64,000 nt of DNA, from assembly GCA_021613375.1 (NCBI GenBank), contig CM038715.1:766501-830500 (forward strand), written 5' to 3'. Origin of the DNA: Megaleporinus macrocephalus (taxonomy: Eukaryota > Chordata > Actinopteri > Characiformes > Anostomidae). Position numbers and translations under genes: made by a program. Each line of letters starts with the position of its first letter. The first letter of the stretch is position 1. The notes below the pieces were generated by a model. The model was not told where the DNA came from. It saw nothing but the letters and a program-made list of their open reading frames with translations, and did not search any database. Below, piece by piece: positions 22,063 through 32,370 of this stretch.

Positions 22063-22520
22063 GCAGTCCAAACAGGAATGTTCAAATGAGGACCGCAGGG
22101 TTACAGAACGTCCTCATTCCAGACGTCCAGTGTGAAGTACATTTTTGTCGTAGATACTTTGGATGTGTAGAAGCAGATCTATCACCACACTCACTTTTAT
22201 GTGTTTCAACTGACCACAGTCACTGTAATGGATGGACATTTAATAGAATCTTTTCTTTTTTATTTTTTATCCATAAACAAAATCAAACATGGGACATGCA
22301 CCTCCAAGAACAAATCAAACCCTGTTCCTGAATAATCCTGTATTGATTTCATAACTATTTCTATGTGTATGTCCTTCTAGAAGGTTTCTCCTGTGAAAGG
22401 TATAAACAAGAAAAAAGAGATTTTTTCTATATACACACATATTGAGATAAAGTTTGATGCAGTGCAGAAAATGATAATTTGATTAGTATAACAGACTCCT
22501 GCCTTACAAAACACCATCAC
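22063..22520. other. Unassigned spacer
   Basis: Nothing recognised. An open frame (22008-22331) overlaps the MITE and looks incidental. Confidence 0.3.
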
Positions 22521-23608
22521 TCAGAGTTCTCTCTGTACTAACCCAAACCAGAACTAACTCAGTCTCTGTATTAACCCAAACCAGAACTAACTCTGTCTCT
22601 GTACTAACCCAAACCAGAACTAACTCTGTCTCTGTACTAACCTAAACCAGAACTAACTCTGTCTCTGTACTAACCCAAACCAGAACTAACTCTGTCTCTG
22701 TACTAACCTAAACCAAAACTAACTGTCTCTGTACTAACCCAAACCAGAACTAACTCTGTCTCTGTACTAACCCAAACCAGAACTAACTCTGTCTCTGTAC
22801 TAACCTAAACCAGAACTAACTGTCTCTGTACTAACCCAAACCAGAACTAACTCTGTCTCTGTACTAACCCAAACCAGAACTAACTCAGTCTCTGTACTAA
22901 CTCAAACCAGAACTAACTCTGTCTCTGTACTAACCCAAACCAGAACTAACTCAGTCTCTGTACTAACTCAAACCAGAACTAACTCTGTCTCTGTACAAAC
23001 CCAAACCAGAACTAAGTCAGTCTCTATACTAACCCAAACCAGAACTAAATCTGTCTCTATACTAACCCAAACCAGAACTAACTCTGTCTCTGTACTAACC
23101 CAAACCAGAACTAACTCTGTCTCTATACTAACCCAAACCAGAACTAACTCTGTCTCTGTACAAACCCAAACCAGAACTAACTCAGTCTCTATACTAACCC
23201 AAACCAGAACTAAATCTGTCTCTGTACTAACCCAAACCAGAACTAACTCTGTCTCTGTACTAACCCAAACCAGAATTAACTCCGTCCCTGTACTACCCTA
23301 AACCAGAACTAACTCTGTCTCTGTACTAACCCAAACCAGAACTAACTCCGTCCCTGTACTAACCCAAACAGAACTAACTCAGTCTCTATACTAACCCAAA
23401 CCAGAACTAACTCTGTCTCTGTACTAACCCAAACCAGAACTAACTCAGTCTCTATACTAACCCAAACCAGAACTAACTCTGTCTCTGTACTAACCCAAAC
23501 CAGAACTAACTGTCTCTATACTAACCCAAACCAGAACTAACTCCGTCCCTGTACTAACCCAAACCAGAACTAACTCAGTCTCTGTACTAACCCAAACCAG
23601 AACTAACT
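22521..23608 (+). repeat. 33-bp minisatellite, about 33 copies
   Basis: The unit is CTAACCCAAACCAGAACTAA plus CTCTGTCTCTGTA. Three-base-shorter units (AACTGTCTCTG) and CAGTCTCTATA variants are scattered through it. The array stops at 23608, directly against the reversed dispersed repeat. The same unit abuts the same repeat at 59156-59336. Confidence 0.95.
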
Positions 23609-23610
23609 GG

Positions 23611-23925
23611 TTAAGGTAATAACCGCCCACCTGTCCCCCCAATACTGTTAAAGGACTGACCACCAGGGCCCCCTGTCACCTGGCACCAACCTGTTCTCCT
23701 CTCCATTCGTGCCATTTGCTCCATCCTTGACTGCGTCACTGTATCATCCTGATGTAGCACCTGTGCAGCTTCTAAAGCTCTTACCTTCAGACTCAGCTTT
23801 AGTTTAATAAACTGTAAATACTGTTCCACCAGAGGAGGAGGGGTCTCTGCTTGTGAGTCTGGTCCCTCCCAACGTTTCTTCCTCCAGTTGAGGGAGTTGT
23901 TCTTGCCTTTGGACATTGGAATGGA
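23611..23925 (-). repeat. Dispersed fish repeat, minus copy joined to a minisatellite
   Basis: Reverse complement of the family at 10144-10690: AATACTGTTAAAGGACTGACC, CATCCTGATGTAGCACCTG, TTTAATAAACTGTAAATACT and CAACGTTTCTTCCTCCAGTT. The TTCAATTCAAG terminus is missing. A long open frame across it (23611-24063) reads through repeat sequence and is not a gene. Confidence 0.8.
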
Positions 23926-23983
23926 GCGAATGCAATTTAGGTGCCTTTTTACTATATTGGTGATATTATACTGGACACATTGA

Positions 23984-24538
23984 GGGTCTGTCTCAAATCC
24001 TAGTGAGTGTCTAAGTAGGCTGTCTAGGTAGCAGCTGTGTAAGTAGCAGCGTTCTCTCCTCATCTCTCCTCATAAAACAGATTACTGAGACGCTCTAGTT
24101 AGAGAGAGACTGCGTCACGGCTTTTTCCCGCCCACTGCAGCACGCCACCGGTGTTTTAGCTGGTTGCCGAGCTAACATAAATGCTAATGTCTGTAGTATA
24201 AAAGTGTAAATGGTGAAGGACTCGTTACAGAGTTGATAATAAAATATTGTTTTGTGTGATTATATGAGCAGAAACACATTAAAACTCCAGAGAGAATCAA
24301 AAAAACTTACATTTTAAAACCACTTCACTGCTCGTAGATTAGCCTGTGTTGCATCATGGGATTGTCTTAGTGGCTGAGGAAGCGTTTGATGCTTTCTTAA
24401 AATCAGGTCTAAATAAGGTTTCTCAGTAGACAGCATGTTTAAGGTATGTAAGAATTGGGACAGTCTACATGTTGGGAGCGCATACTATGAAGTAAGATGC
24501 TGTCTATGTAGGAGCTCAGTAGGTTTTGAGACACACCC
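23984..24538. mobile_element. PIF/Harbinger-like MITE, copy 1
   Basis: The ends are GGGTCTGTCTCAAATCC and GGTTTTGAGACACACCC, inverted repeats reading GGGTSTGTCTCAAA, with TGA directly on both sides (23981-23983 and 24539-24541). A 3-bp duplication suits PIF/Harbinger, although TWA is more usual. The interior (GACTGCGTCACGGC, TGATAATAAAATA, GCATCATGGGATTGTC) is shared with 30340-30826. It is 555 bp and non-coding. Confidence 0.75.
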
Positions 24539-24821
24539 TGAATTTGATATGCTACCTAGTAAACATAAAAAATAATTAATATATTATGTTACTTAGAACA
24601 TGGCAGACAGCGTATTTCTTGTTAAGCTAAAAGTATTCAGTCTTAGGACTGAGGAGAGAAAAAACCAATTTTCTCACAGTTCTTAAATATTAAATGTTTG
24701 AAAGGGAACATTCAGCAGCTTGCTTTGGAACTAAATACAGCAACAATGTATAATCAGGTCAGAGTCTTATCTAGCATTAACATTTATTAAGAACCATTAT
24801 AAAGCAGTTTATATCCCTTAA
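24539..24821. repeat. Flank shared in reverse with 5837-5985
   Basis: From about 24710, AATGTATAATCAGGTCAGAG, AAGAACCATTATAAAGC and TTTATATCCCTTAA are the reverse complement of the sequence after the isolated element end at 5836. The stretch before 24710 is unassigned. Confidence 0.5.
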
Positions 24822-25197
24822 AGGGAACCCCGGCTGGTAACACATGCAAGCCTTAATATGGTGTAATGACTCTAAATTGTTAAGACATGTTGTAAAAAAT
24901 CATAAAAATTATAAAAAGCAGATTTATTTATAAATAACGCTTTTATTCTAAATAATTAACATATGGACGCATCCATTATTACTGACGCGCAATGCCTGCT
25001 GGGTAGATGAGCTCAAATGGTTGCAGTGCTGAACTGGACTGTGGTGTGAAGGAGTGAATGTTAGTTACTAACCTAGCTTAAAGAAAACCATGTACATTGT
25101 GTTGTTGATGTTGTTTCAGTGAAAGGCAGTGGGAAGACTGCTATTAGTCTAAACAGCTTTCACAAACATAAACAAGGAGAATAGTTAGTGAAGCAGC

Positions 25198-25410
25198 GTG
25201 TGGACCAACACAGCTACCCAAAGACCCCCGCTCTGCTCTCCTCACTTCAGTCTGGATGAGTTTGAGTGGTTCAGTAGACCACCACTGGTGAGAGACTTGA
25301 CGGAGGCTGTTGGTTTTAAGCGTAGACTAAAACACAATGCAGTGCCACAGTTTCCCCACACAGAAAGTCCAAAATCTCCAGATTATGGAGAACCGCGAGA
25401 AGAACCGTGA
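25198..25410 (+). pseudogene. THAP-like zinc-finger fragment, copy B
   Basis: Same 70-residue frame as copies A and C, with CSPHFSLDEFEW and KRRLKHNAVPQFPH intact. It differs from copy A by only a few residues (HTESPKSPDYGE here, HTGSPKAPDYGE there). The overlapping second frame (25337-25525) has lost two codons relative to A and C (NREHALD against NREREHALD), which keeps it open. That is compatible with past coding constraint or with chance. Confidence 0.55.
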
Positions 25411-25792
25411 ACATGCGCTGGATTCTCTCCTGAGAACGTTTAGCGTTAGCGTCAGCTGCTTCTCCTCGTTTGTGGATCCTGAAGGTGAAAGTACAGTCTT
25501 AGTAGTGAACATACTACTTCACTAATAAAGGAGTGTGAAGATCAGAGACACTCCCGTTCAGTGTATCTAGCTGTTTAATGAGTGTGAATGTTTCCTGCTA
25601 GAAAGCGGAGCTCCTTTAACAGACACTCTCCTTCTCCGTCAACACCAACACACAGCTTCACAACAACTCCAGCACTGTGTCCACTCTCTCCTCCACGCCT
25701 CTCTGTTTATGTGGTGTGTGTTGTTGCCGCTGGTGTCAGAAATGTTACGTTCTAGCTCAAACTGCAAAGACTAAACAATAGCCATGTTTAGC

Positions 25793-26146
25793 TGTCACGG
25801 TTGGGAGCGAGGAGCAGAAAGGACATGCACGCAAGCTTAAAGTATTTAATATAAACAAAACCAAAACATGAGAACACATTGAGAAAACAGACAGATCTAG
25901 GGAGCAAAACAGGAATCACAAATATCACAGATACAAATACAAATACAAAAAGAACCACAGGGGAGAGCACAAAACAGGCAGACTATATACACCTGATAAC
26001 GAGAGGAAACAAGAGACAGCTGGTGACAGTGGGAGGAGATGCGGATCACATGACAAACTAGAAACGTAAACAGAAGCACATGGGATTGACAAGGGAACGT
26101 AAACATGAACATAGACAGACGAGACCAGACAGGGGAAACACCGTCA
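25793..26146 (-). mobile_element. LTR-like TG...CA element inside copy B
   Basis: On plus it begins TGTCACGGTTGGGAGC and ends CACCGTCA. Read in reverse it has the T-rich CTGTCTG/GTTTACG/CACCAGCTG text and a late ATTAAATACTTT like the other TG...CA elements. Its insertion deleted neighbouring element DNA, so no target duplication is available. Confidence 0.55.
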
Positions 26147-26394
26147 CCACCGAAAATCTAATAAATCTGTTACTTTTTGTGATTTTAATAATTTAGAGTC
26201 ATTACACCATATTAAGACTTACAAGTGTTACCAGCCAGGGTTCCCTTTATACCTAAAAAACATCTAAATGTGTTCTTCTGTGTTGTGTCTGTGTGACACC
26301 TACATGTGTCTAACAAGGGTTGCCAGACATCAGATACAAGACCAGAGAGTTTGGTTTTGAGATCTGTTGTCCACTACTTGGTTGAAATTCCAAT

Positions 26395-26924
26395 AAAATG
26401 CAATTGTAAAAACAAGAGCTACATTTAAAAAACAGAATGCTTTTGAAAAAAGTTCATCTTAAAGTGTTTATTTATAGAGAAAATAAATAAACGTGGTTCT
26501 TCTTGTTAACTCAGCTTCACAGATTAACATGTTGGTTGTACAGAGCGGTATTCTCCAGAACTAGACGAGCAGGTCCATTCCAGAACCGTTCCTGTTAAAC
26601 ACTCAGTTTTCTCTGTTCACTTTTCTGTTTTTACGTTATTCTTTCTGACTCGCTTTAGTCTCCGGCTGCTGCTCCTCGCTTCCTACCTCGCCTGTGTACG
26701 CGCCACACACCCCAATGTGCACAGATCTGATTGGCTGAGGAGCCTTCGGTGATCTTACAGCGCACGCGATTGGTCTCTGAGTTCACTGCACCGTAAAGCC
26801 TGTATACTGTAAAGACTAGAAAAGCTCCGCCGCTTAAAATAAACACAGTCTAAATTAAATCATTCTCAATAGTTTATCAGTTTAGGTCTGCACTGGACAA
26901 CGTCTGGCCTATTAGTGACCCCTG
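26395..26924 (-). mobile_element. hAT element fragment, minus copy
   Basis: The reverse complement starts CAGGGGTCACTAATAGGCC, a typical hAT terminus, and then follows 28007-28560 closely: ACGTTGTCCA, CTGATAAACTATTGAGAAT, AGCGAGTCAGAAAGAATAAC, GGAACGGTTCTGGAATGGAC. The homology stops near 26395, so the other terminus is missing. The GC-rich middle (26660-26790) contains GATTGGCTGAGGAG, like a promoter-proximal region of the parent element. Confidence 0.75.
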
Positions 26925-28006
26925 GTATAGACTGTAGGTGTAGGTTTTTCAATTCTAATGTTTAGCTATAACAAACAGTGGAGCCACAACTAAACAAACA
27001 GTGTTCCTTTAAAACCAAACACAGTAATATTCCACTTAACCCTCGGTGTATGTCAGCTACTGCAAAACAAAGAAAACAACAAAGGACTAAGATGAGCCTG
27101 AGAGCACAGCATTTCAGATTTTTCTCTTTAATATTTCTCACTTTGTTAGGACCAGTTAATGTTAAAAGCAAAGCAGCAGTCACAACATGCTTAGGTGTGG
27201 TGGGTAGCCTTGAATATTCCTTTTGAACTCTAACCTGGATAAAGATGAACGTGAGGTGTGTGTGTGTTTGTGTGTGTGTGCGCGTGCGTGCATGAAATTC
27301 CTCACTAACAATGCTAGCACTCCAGTTGTCAGATGAAAAGTTCAACTCTGCCACAGCTTAAGGTGTTTTACTCGCTTCGAGTGCAGAGAATGTCACCTGA
27401 AGTCTTTAGGCGGATGAATAGAAGGTTAAATTAAAGAAACAAAGCTATTTTAATGTGAAATGTGTTATCTGTGTTACATGCAGTGCATACAGCGCTGGTT
27501 CAGAGTTGTTGATTGAACTGCATATTTGATGTATTTTCTTAGACAGTGTTATTAAATTTGTAATCTAGGGCGAGATGAATTTGCATATGTACTTTACAGC
27601 CAAAGGCAGTCATTGTAACCATTAGTCTTATTTTTTTAAAGTTCTATCTTTCCTGATTCCCAGTGGAAAACAGGAAACGGAATGTTCACTTGTGTTTTTA
27701 AAAGGTTGATGTTATCTTTTCAGAGAACATGCTTAATAATGAACAGAATATTGATCAGTTTACAGCTGTCAGTAAAGCCCTTTGCGCCACACTAGGACTG
27801 AGTCACATACTCTTTAGAGACCTCATGTTTTTATCACTTGCAAAAAAAACAAACAAAAAATGCCTCTAAAAAGGAGGTTATTCAGGAAAAGAGGATTAGA
27901 AGATCTTCATTTTAGGGTAGGTCTTTTTTGAGGTTAAGTTCGGTCCAGGACTAAAAAAACTTTTTCATATAGCATTCATGTGAGAATGGAATTATAGCCC
28001 CCAAGC
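26925..28006. other. Low-repeat spacer with GT tract
   Basis: A GTGTGTGTGTTTGTGTG tract lies at 27256-27290. Frames over it (26962-27354) are simple-sequence artefacts. 27360-27700 is free of recognised repeats and might be conserved non-coding DNA. No exon recognised. Confidence 0.3.
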
Positions 28007-28812
28007 CAGGGGTAACTGATAGGCGGACCGCGGTCCCAGACCCAGGCGTTGTCCAATGTAAAACCCAAACTGATAAACTATTGAGAATTATTTAATTTAG
28101 ACTGTGTTTATTTTAATTTGGAGCTTTTCTAGTCTTTATGGTATGCGGGCTTTACGGCACAGTGAACTCAGAGACCAATCACGTGCGCTGTAAGATCACC
28201 GAAGGAGCTCCTCAGCCAATCAGATCTGTGCAGATTCAGGCGTGCGGCGTGCACACAGGCGAGGTAGGAAGTGAGGAGCAGCAGCCGGAGACTAAAGCGA
28301 GTCACAAAGAATAACGTAAAAACAAAAGAAACAGAGAGAACTGAGTGTTTAACAGGAACGGTTCTGGAATGGACCTGCTCGTCTAGTTCTGGAGAATACC
28401 GCTCTGTACAACCAACATGTTAATCTGTGAAGCTGAGTTATCAAGAAGAACCACGTTTATTTACTTTCTCTATAAATAAACACTTTAAGATTCATTTTTT
28501 TTCAAAAGCATTCAGTTTTTTTATGTAGCTCTTGTTTTTACTTGAAGTGAGGAAATAACATTTATTAGAAGTTTATAAATAATTAATTCAGTTCAGTATT
28601 TAAACAGTAAATATACTGAAATATACTGAACGGTATGTGTGATGTGTTGGTGTTTCAGTAGCTGATGGTATAAGATGCTGATACTAGACTACTTCAGTAA
28701 ACAGGATACACCACTGAATCAGAACACAGGTTAGAAATGATGACGGTCCGGACCTTGGCCTGAGGAGATCTCCTCAAACTGGACCTTACTGAACTCTAAT
28801 TAAACACCCCTG
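28007..28812 (+). mobile_element. hAT element fragment, plus copy
   Basis: Begins CAGGGGTAACTGATAGGCGG followed by ACCGCGGTCCC, and ends CTCTAATTAAACACCCCTG, giving CAGGGGTR...CACCCCTG termini. It is collinear with and inverted to 26395-26924. Flanks CCCCAAGC and CTCTAGTG do not match, so no target duplication remains. It is 806 bp, without a transposase frame. Confidence 0.75.
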
Positions 28813-29074
28813 CTCTAGTGTTCGAGATGCTCTGATGACTGTAGAGCATTACGCTGTCAATAACAGTGGGCACTCTTAAAGCCCCTGTCTACTCATTTTC
28901 ATGATTTTCTTCTTTTATCAATATTTTTTTATGTTTGTACAATGAACTGGCAGATAAAGAATAATGTTTGTCTTTCCTGTTGAGAGGTTTCTGAAATTAC
29001 TTTTTCCGCCATTGTCTTCTGTTCGATTTGAATTGGGTGGGAATCAGAGGACTACTCACGTTCCTTGGTCTCAC

Positions 29075-29285
29075 CAAGGGCGTAGGAGCGGGTTTGACAT
29101 TGGGGGGACACATTTGCTAATATGAATCAAAGCCCACCCTATCCCCCAAAATTTTACCTTTAAGCTGTTTCCTCTGTAGGTAAGGTAGTAAATAACTGTA
29201 TGTATTGTGACGTAGAACAACATTTGTGGAATTACAGTAAATTACAACTAAATAAACAAAATACAACATTATCTGTTTTTCGTTG
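29075..29285 (-). mobile_element. hAT-type MITE fragment (third family copy)
   Basis: CAAGGGCGTAGGAGCGGGTT, GACATTGGGGGGACACATT and TGCTAATATGAATCAAA match, reversed, the right end of the element at 16836-17872 and the terminus at 15849. Only one end and about 200 bp are present. Confidence 0.75.
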
Positions 29286-30076
29286 TTAAAATATTTGGTT
29301 TAACTATATACTCTCTATGGTTTTAACATTTCCAGCTTTAAAAGAGAAAAAAATGCTTTTTACTATCTTTGCTAGCTTTTTACTATCTTTAGGGGTGCTG
29401 GGAATTTAGGGGTGCTGGTCTACAGTTTGGGAAAGCTTTTGATTTTTTAAAAAACCTTCACATAATGCAACAGTCCTGAGAACTTCTTAGAGGTTTACAA
29501 AAGTGGAGCCATCCTGTGGAAGTTTCTTCAGGGAAACAAAAGTGGTGCATGTTGTAACTGTTTATTAGAGCGTCCGGTAGCACTTCACTGTAGTGTAGTG
29601 TTCATAAGGCTGCATAACACCTACGTAAGTTTACGTAGCCTTCATGACAGATGATGCCTAATGAAGGAAGTAGTTATTAATGTTTATGCAGGGTTATGTA
29701 AGTTAACAAGCTTATGTACATATCATGTAGTCTAATGAACAGTGCCTTTGCTTTGGTTCACTGGGAGTGTTTTTGTTTGTTTGTTTGTTTTAAATTACAC
29801 AGTTTTGCCCTCTGTAATTTAGAATTGCCAAGGATGAACAATACTACACTTGGCATAAATAACTCCATTAAGGAAAAGTATATATAAAGAATATTATAAC
29901 TCCTTACTTAAACCCTGCTGCAAAGCATTGACATAACCATGCCATAAACACATCATAGCAGATGTTATATGCAGTCTGAGTGGTCATCACAAATTTTGTC
30001 ATGTGTGATTTTTGTAGATTGCTATGACAGACCCTATGTTTGCTTTCCTGAAAAACTACATCACAAGCATATATAT

Positions 30077-30079
<3 letters not shown>
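29286..30079. other. Unassigned spacer with possible MITE piece
   Basis: GGTAGCACTTCACTGTAGTG...ATAAGGCTGCATAACACC...TTCATGACAGATGATGCC (29576-29720) resembles a common fish non-autonomous DNA element start. The rest shows nothing I recognise. Confidence 0.35.
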
Positions 30080-30080
<1 letters not shown>

Positions 30081-30109
<29 letters not shown>

Positions 30110-30110
30110 C
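30081..30110 (+). repeat. (AATC)n microsatellite
   Basis: Seven tandem AATC units. Confidence 0.95.
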
Positions 30111-30339
30111 CCATATTTAATCTCGGAAATACATTGAGGGGTGACCCTCATTTTCAATGCAGCCGAGCATATACATTATAAGGGACTGAAAGCAAAATGA
30201 GCAAAAATAATAATAATAAATAAAATACAATTTTTAAATAAACAATAAGATACATACAACAAGATAATAAAAAGTTGAAATACTAATAAAAAATATACTC
30301 ATTAAAACAATCACAATAATAATAATAAAAAAAAAAATT
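30111..30339. other. AT-rich spacer
   Basis: AATAAT-type runs at 30207-30222 and 30315-30335. This could be the A-rich tail of an unrecognised retroelement. Confidence 0.3.
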
Positions 30340-30826
30340 CTAGTTAGAGAGAGACTGCGTCACGGCTTGTTCCCGCCCACTGCAGCACGCCACCAGTGGT
30401 TTAGCTGGTTGCTAAGCTACCGGCTGGCTATCCAAAACAATAGCCCGAGGCTTAAAAATCCGCTAGCATAATTGCTAATGGAGTATAAACTGCTAAATGG
30501 TGAAGGACTCGTTACAGAGTTGATAATAAAATACTGTTCTGTGTGATTATATGACCAGAAACACATTAAAACTCCAGAGAGAATCAAAATAACTCACATT
30601 TTAAAACCACTTCACTGCTCCTAGATTAGCCTGCGGTGCATCATGGGATTGTCTTAGCAGCTGAGGAAGCGTTCAATGCTTTCTTACAATCAGGTCTAAA
30701 TAAGGTTCCTCAGTAGACAGCATGTTTAAGGTATGTAAGAATCGGGACAGTCTACATGTTGGGAGCGCATACTATGATGTTAAAAGTTGCCTGTGTAGGA
30801 GCTCAGTAGGTTTTGAGACACACCCT
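30340..30826. mobile_element. PIF/Harbinger-like MITE, copy 2, left end missing
   Basis: Follows 24095-24538 closely (CTAGTTAGAGAGAGACTGCG, GGTGAAGGACTCGTTACAG, GGTTTTGAGACACACCC). The first 110 bp of the family are absent. It has extra sequence near 30420-30470 (GGCTGGCTATCCAAAAC) that copy 1 lacks. Confidence 0.8.
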
Positions 30827-31299
30827 ATATCACAAATATCATGACTAGTACATGTAGTGATAAAAGGATACAGTCATTGCTACTGGATATGATCTGTCAT
30901 GGCAACTTCTCCTCAGCAGTTCTTCTGATGCTTGTGTGAGTGTTATATAGCAGAGTTCAAGTAAAGTTATGACCAAAAAACTCAGAGACTGTAATATCAC
31001 ATGATCGCTGGGATACATAGAAGCTTGTGTAACCGTTTTTGGAACCTCCAGAAGCATCATTTTGTTTTGTTCCTTCAAGAGGGATTTGAGAGGCTGAATC
31101 CTCTGTAAAGCAGCCAAAGCAGCAGCGTGACGGGTGACATCAGAGAAGACATCAGCAAGGCAGGAGCACATTTATAGGAGGCTTTTTTGTCTGTGCTTTG
31201 GAGGGAGTGCTGGGAACTTGAGCAGCAGCAGCAGCAGCAGCAGTGGTAGCAGCAGAAGCAGGGGCAGCAGTGGCAACCGGTGTGTGTGCATGTACACCA
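30827..31299. other. Spacer with (CAG)n tract
   Basis: A run of AGC units at 31221-31243, with further imperfect AGC triplets to 31275, makes open frames on both strands (serine-rich plus, leucine-rich minus). There are no splice or domain signs, so I treat them as repeat artefacts. Confidence 0.5.
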
Positions 31300-31930
31300 A
31301 ACTTTTTACCTTACCAGCCAATAGCGCTGCACATCCGGCAGCAGAAAGGTGCGAGGTGCTTTTTAGAGCATGCATTAAAAGCATGCTGGCCACACAGCAG
31401 ACGAAAGCAAGCGAGAGGGAAGATAAAAACAATAGCATGCAAATGGGCGAAATGTGGAAGAGTGTGATATGGAGGAGAGGGACGAGTATAGCTCAGTAAT
31501 TGAGCATTGATTCTTTGATTTTCAATGCGCTGCTAATTTGCAGCGTGATAAAATGGGCAAGTCTCGAGGCCGGTCTGTCTAATGCTGCCGTTTGATGGTG
31601 TAAATATGAGCTGCGTATCTTCTCTCTCAGGGATGGAGCTTTTTGCGCGAGCCTGCGTTTAATCAGATCCCAATAACAGCACTGAAGCTCATTTCCACCT
31701 GCTCCTCTCTGTCAGCGAAGCGCGGCTTCAGAGATGTCTAATGGAGGTTGTCAGAGTGCTCTCCCATTCAATAACACGGCTCAGCCCGGAGCCTGTATTA
31801 TCAATAGTGGAAACTTAATAGCAAGTCTCCTTAGTGGTTGTCATGACGACCAGCATTAATCTGCACAAATGCAAGTCTGTCCCTTTACACTGTTGGAATC
31901 AACAGGCGGGGAAGGGGTCAGGTGAGCCGG
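31300..31930. promoter_or_regulatory. Candidate conserved non-coding island
   Basis: Repeat-free, balanced composition, with words such as TCAGTAATTGAGCATTGATT, CAATGCGCTGCTAATTTGC, TGATGGTGTAAATATGAGC and GTCATGACGACCAGCATTAA. The texture is like vertebrate conserved enhancers near developmental genes, and it lacks codon structure. This is an inference from texture, and no function is shown. A C/T-run follows at 31931-31951. Confidence 0.35.
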
Positions 31931-32039
31931 GACCCCCCCCCCTTTTTTTTAACCCATTTTCCCTGGAAATGGACTCTATAGAATCAATAAAAGAAAGGAA
32001 CATGCACCATCAGCATCACGTGGCTGCAAAAGATTTGTA

Positions 32040-32240
32040 AAATGTCAGAGAAGACTAAGCCCACTCTCCTTTCATATTGTCTCATGCAAGCCTATTGGTG
32101 CCCGAGTGAATTAAGCTGAAAGAAACGGCAAATATTTTTCATTAGTCAAAGCTGAATGGTTTTCTTAATTCTGGGGCCAGTGATTAGATCCGTTAATGAT
32201 GTGGCGCTCACAAAGCAGGGCTTTTCTCTACCAGCCTTTA
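32040..32240. promoter_or_regulatory. Second candidate conserved non-coding island
   Basis: AAGCCTATTGGTGCCCGAGT, TTTTCATTAGTCAAAGCTGA and GATCCGTTAATGATGTGGCG sit in a repeat-free stretch 100 bp from the first island. Same caution as for the neighbouring island. Confidence 0.35.
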
Positions 32241-32370
32241 TGTGTAGTGACTATGTAGCGTCAGAGGTATTGAACTATTATACTGTTATATAATGATGTT
32301 CTGGCTCAAACACATACAGTTGTCTATGTATTTGCACCCTCTGGAAAGATGGGTGAAAATTGGGTGCAGT

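Larger units (their letters stand above)
24822..26246 (+). mobile_element. TTAA-flanked DNA transposon copy B, carrying an insertion
   Basis: Left end TTAA + AGGGAACCCCGGCTGGTAAC (TTAA at 24818-24821). Right end ACCAGCCAGGGTTCCCT followed by TTAT, a one-base decay of TTAA. The body is collinear with copies A and C until 25792, where an LTR-like element (25793-26146) replaces about 115 bp near the right end. It carries the THAP-like frame at 25198-25410. Confidence 0.82.

Noticed and set aside
23611..24063. 150-codon open frame on minus
   Set aside because: It reads through the dispersed fish repeat and into a MITE. The related copies at 10144 and 59344 do not keep a common frame.
26962..27354. 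130-codon minus frame with a T-H-T-Q run
   Set aside because: Partly created by the GT tract. The rest has no recognisable motif.
30335..30340. A-run beside the second MITE as a retrotransposon tail
   Set aside because: The adjacent sequence is a DNA-type MITE with inverted ends elsewhere. The A-run may be coincidental.
31134..31499. 121-codon frame with a serine run on plus and an 88-codon leucine-rich frame on minus
   Set aside because: Both are created by the AGC triplet tract. No domain, splice pattern or codon bias supports a gene.
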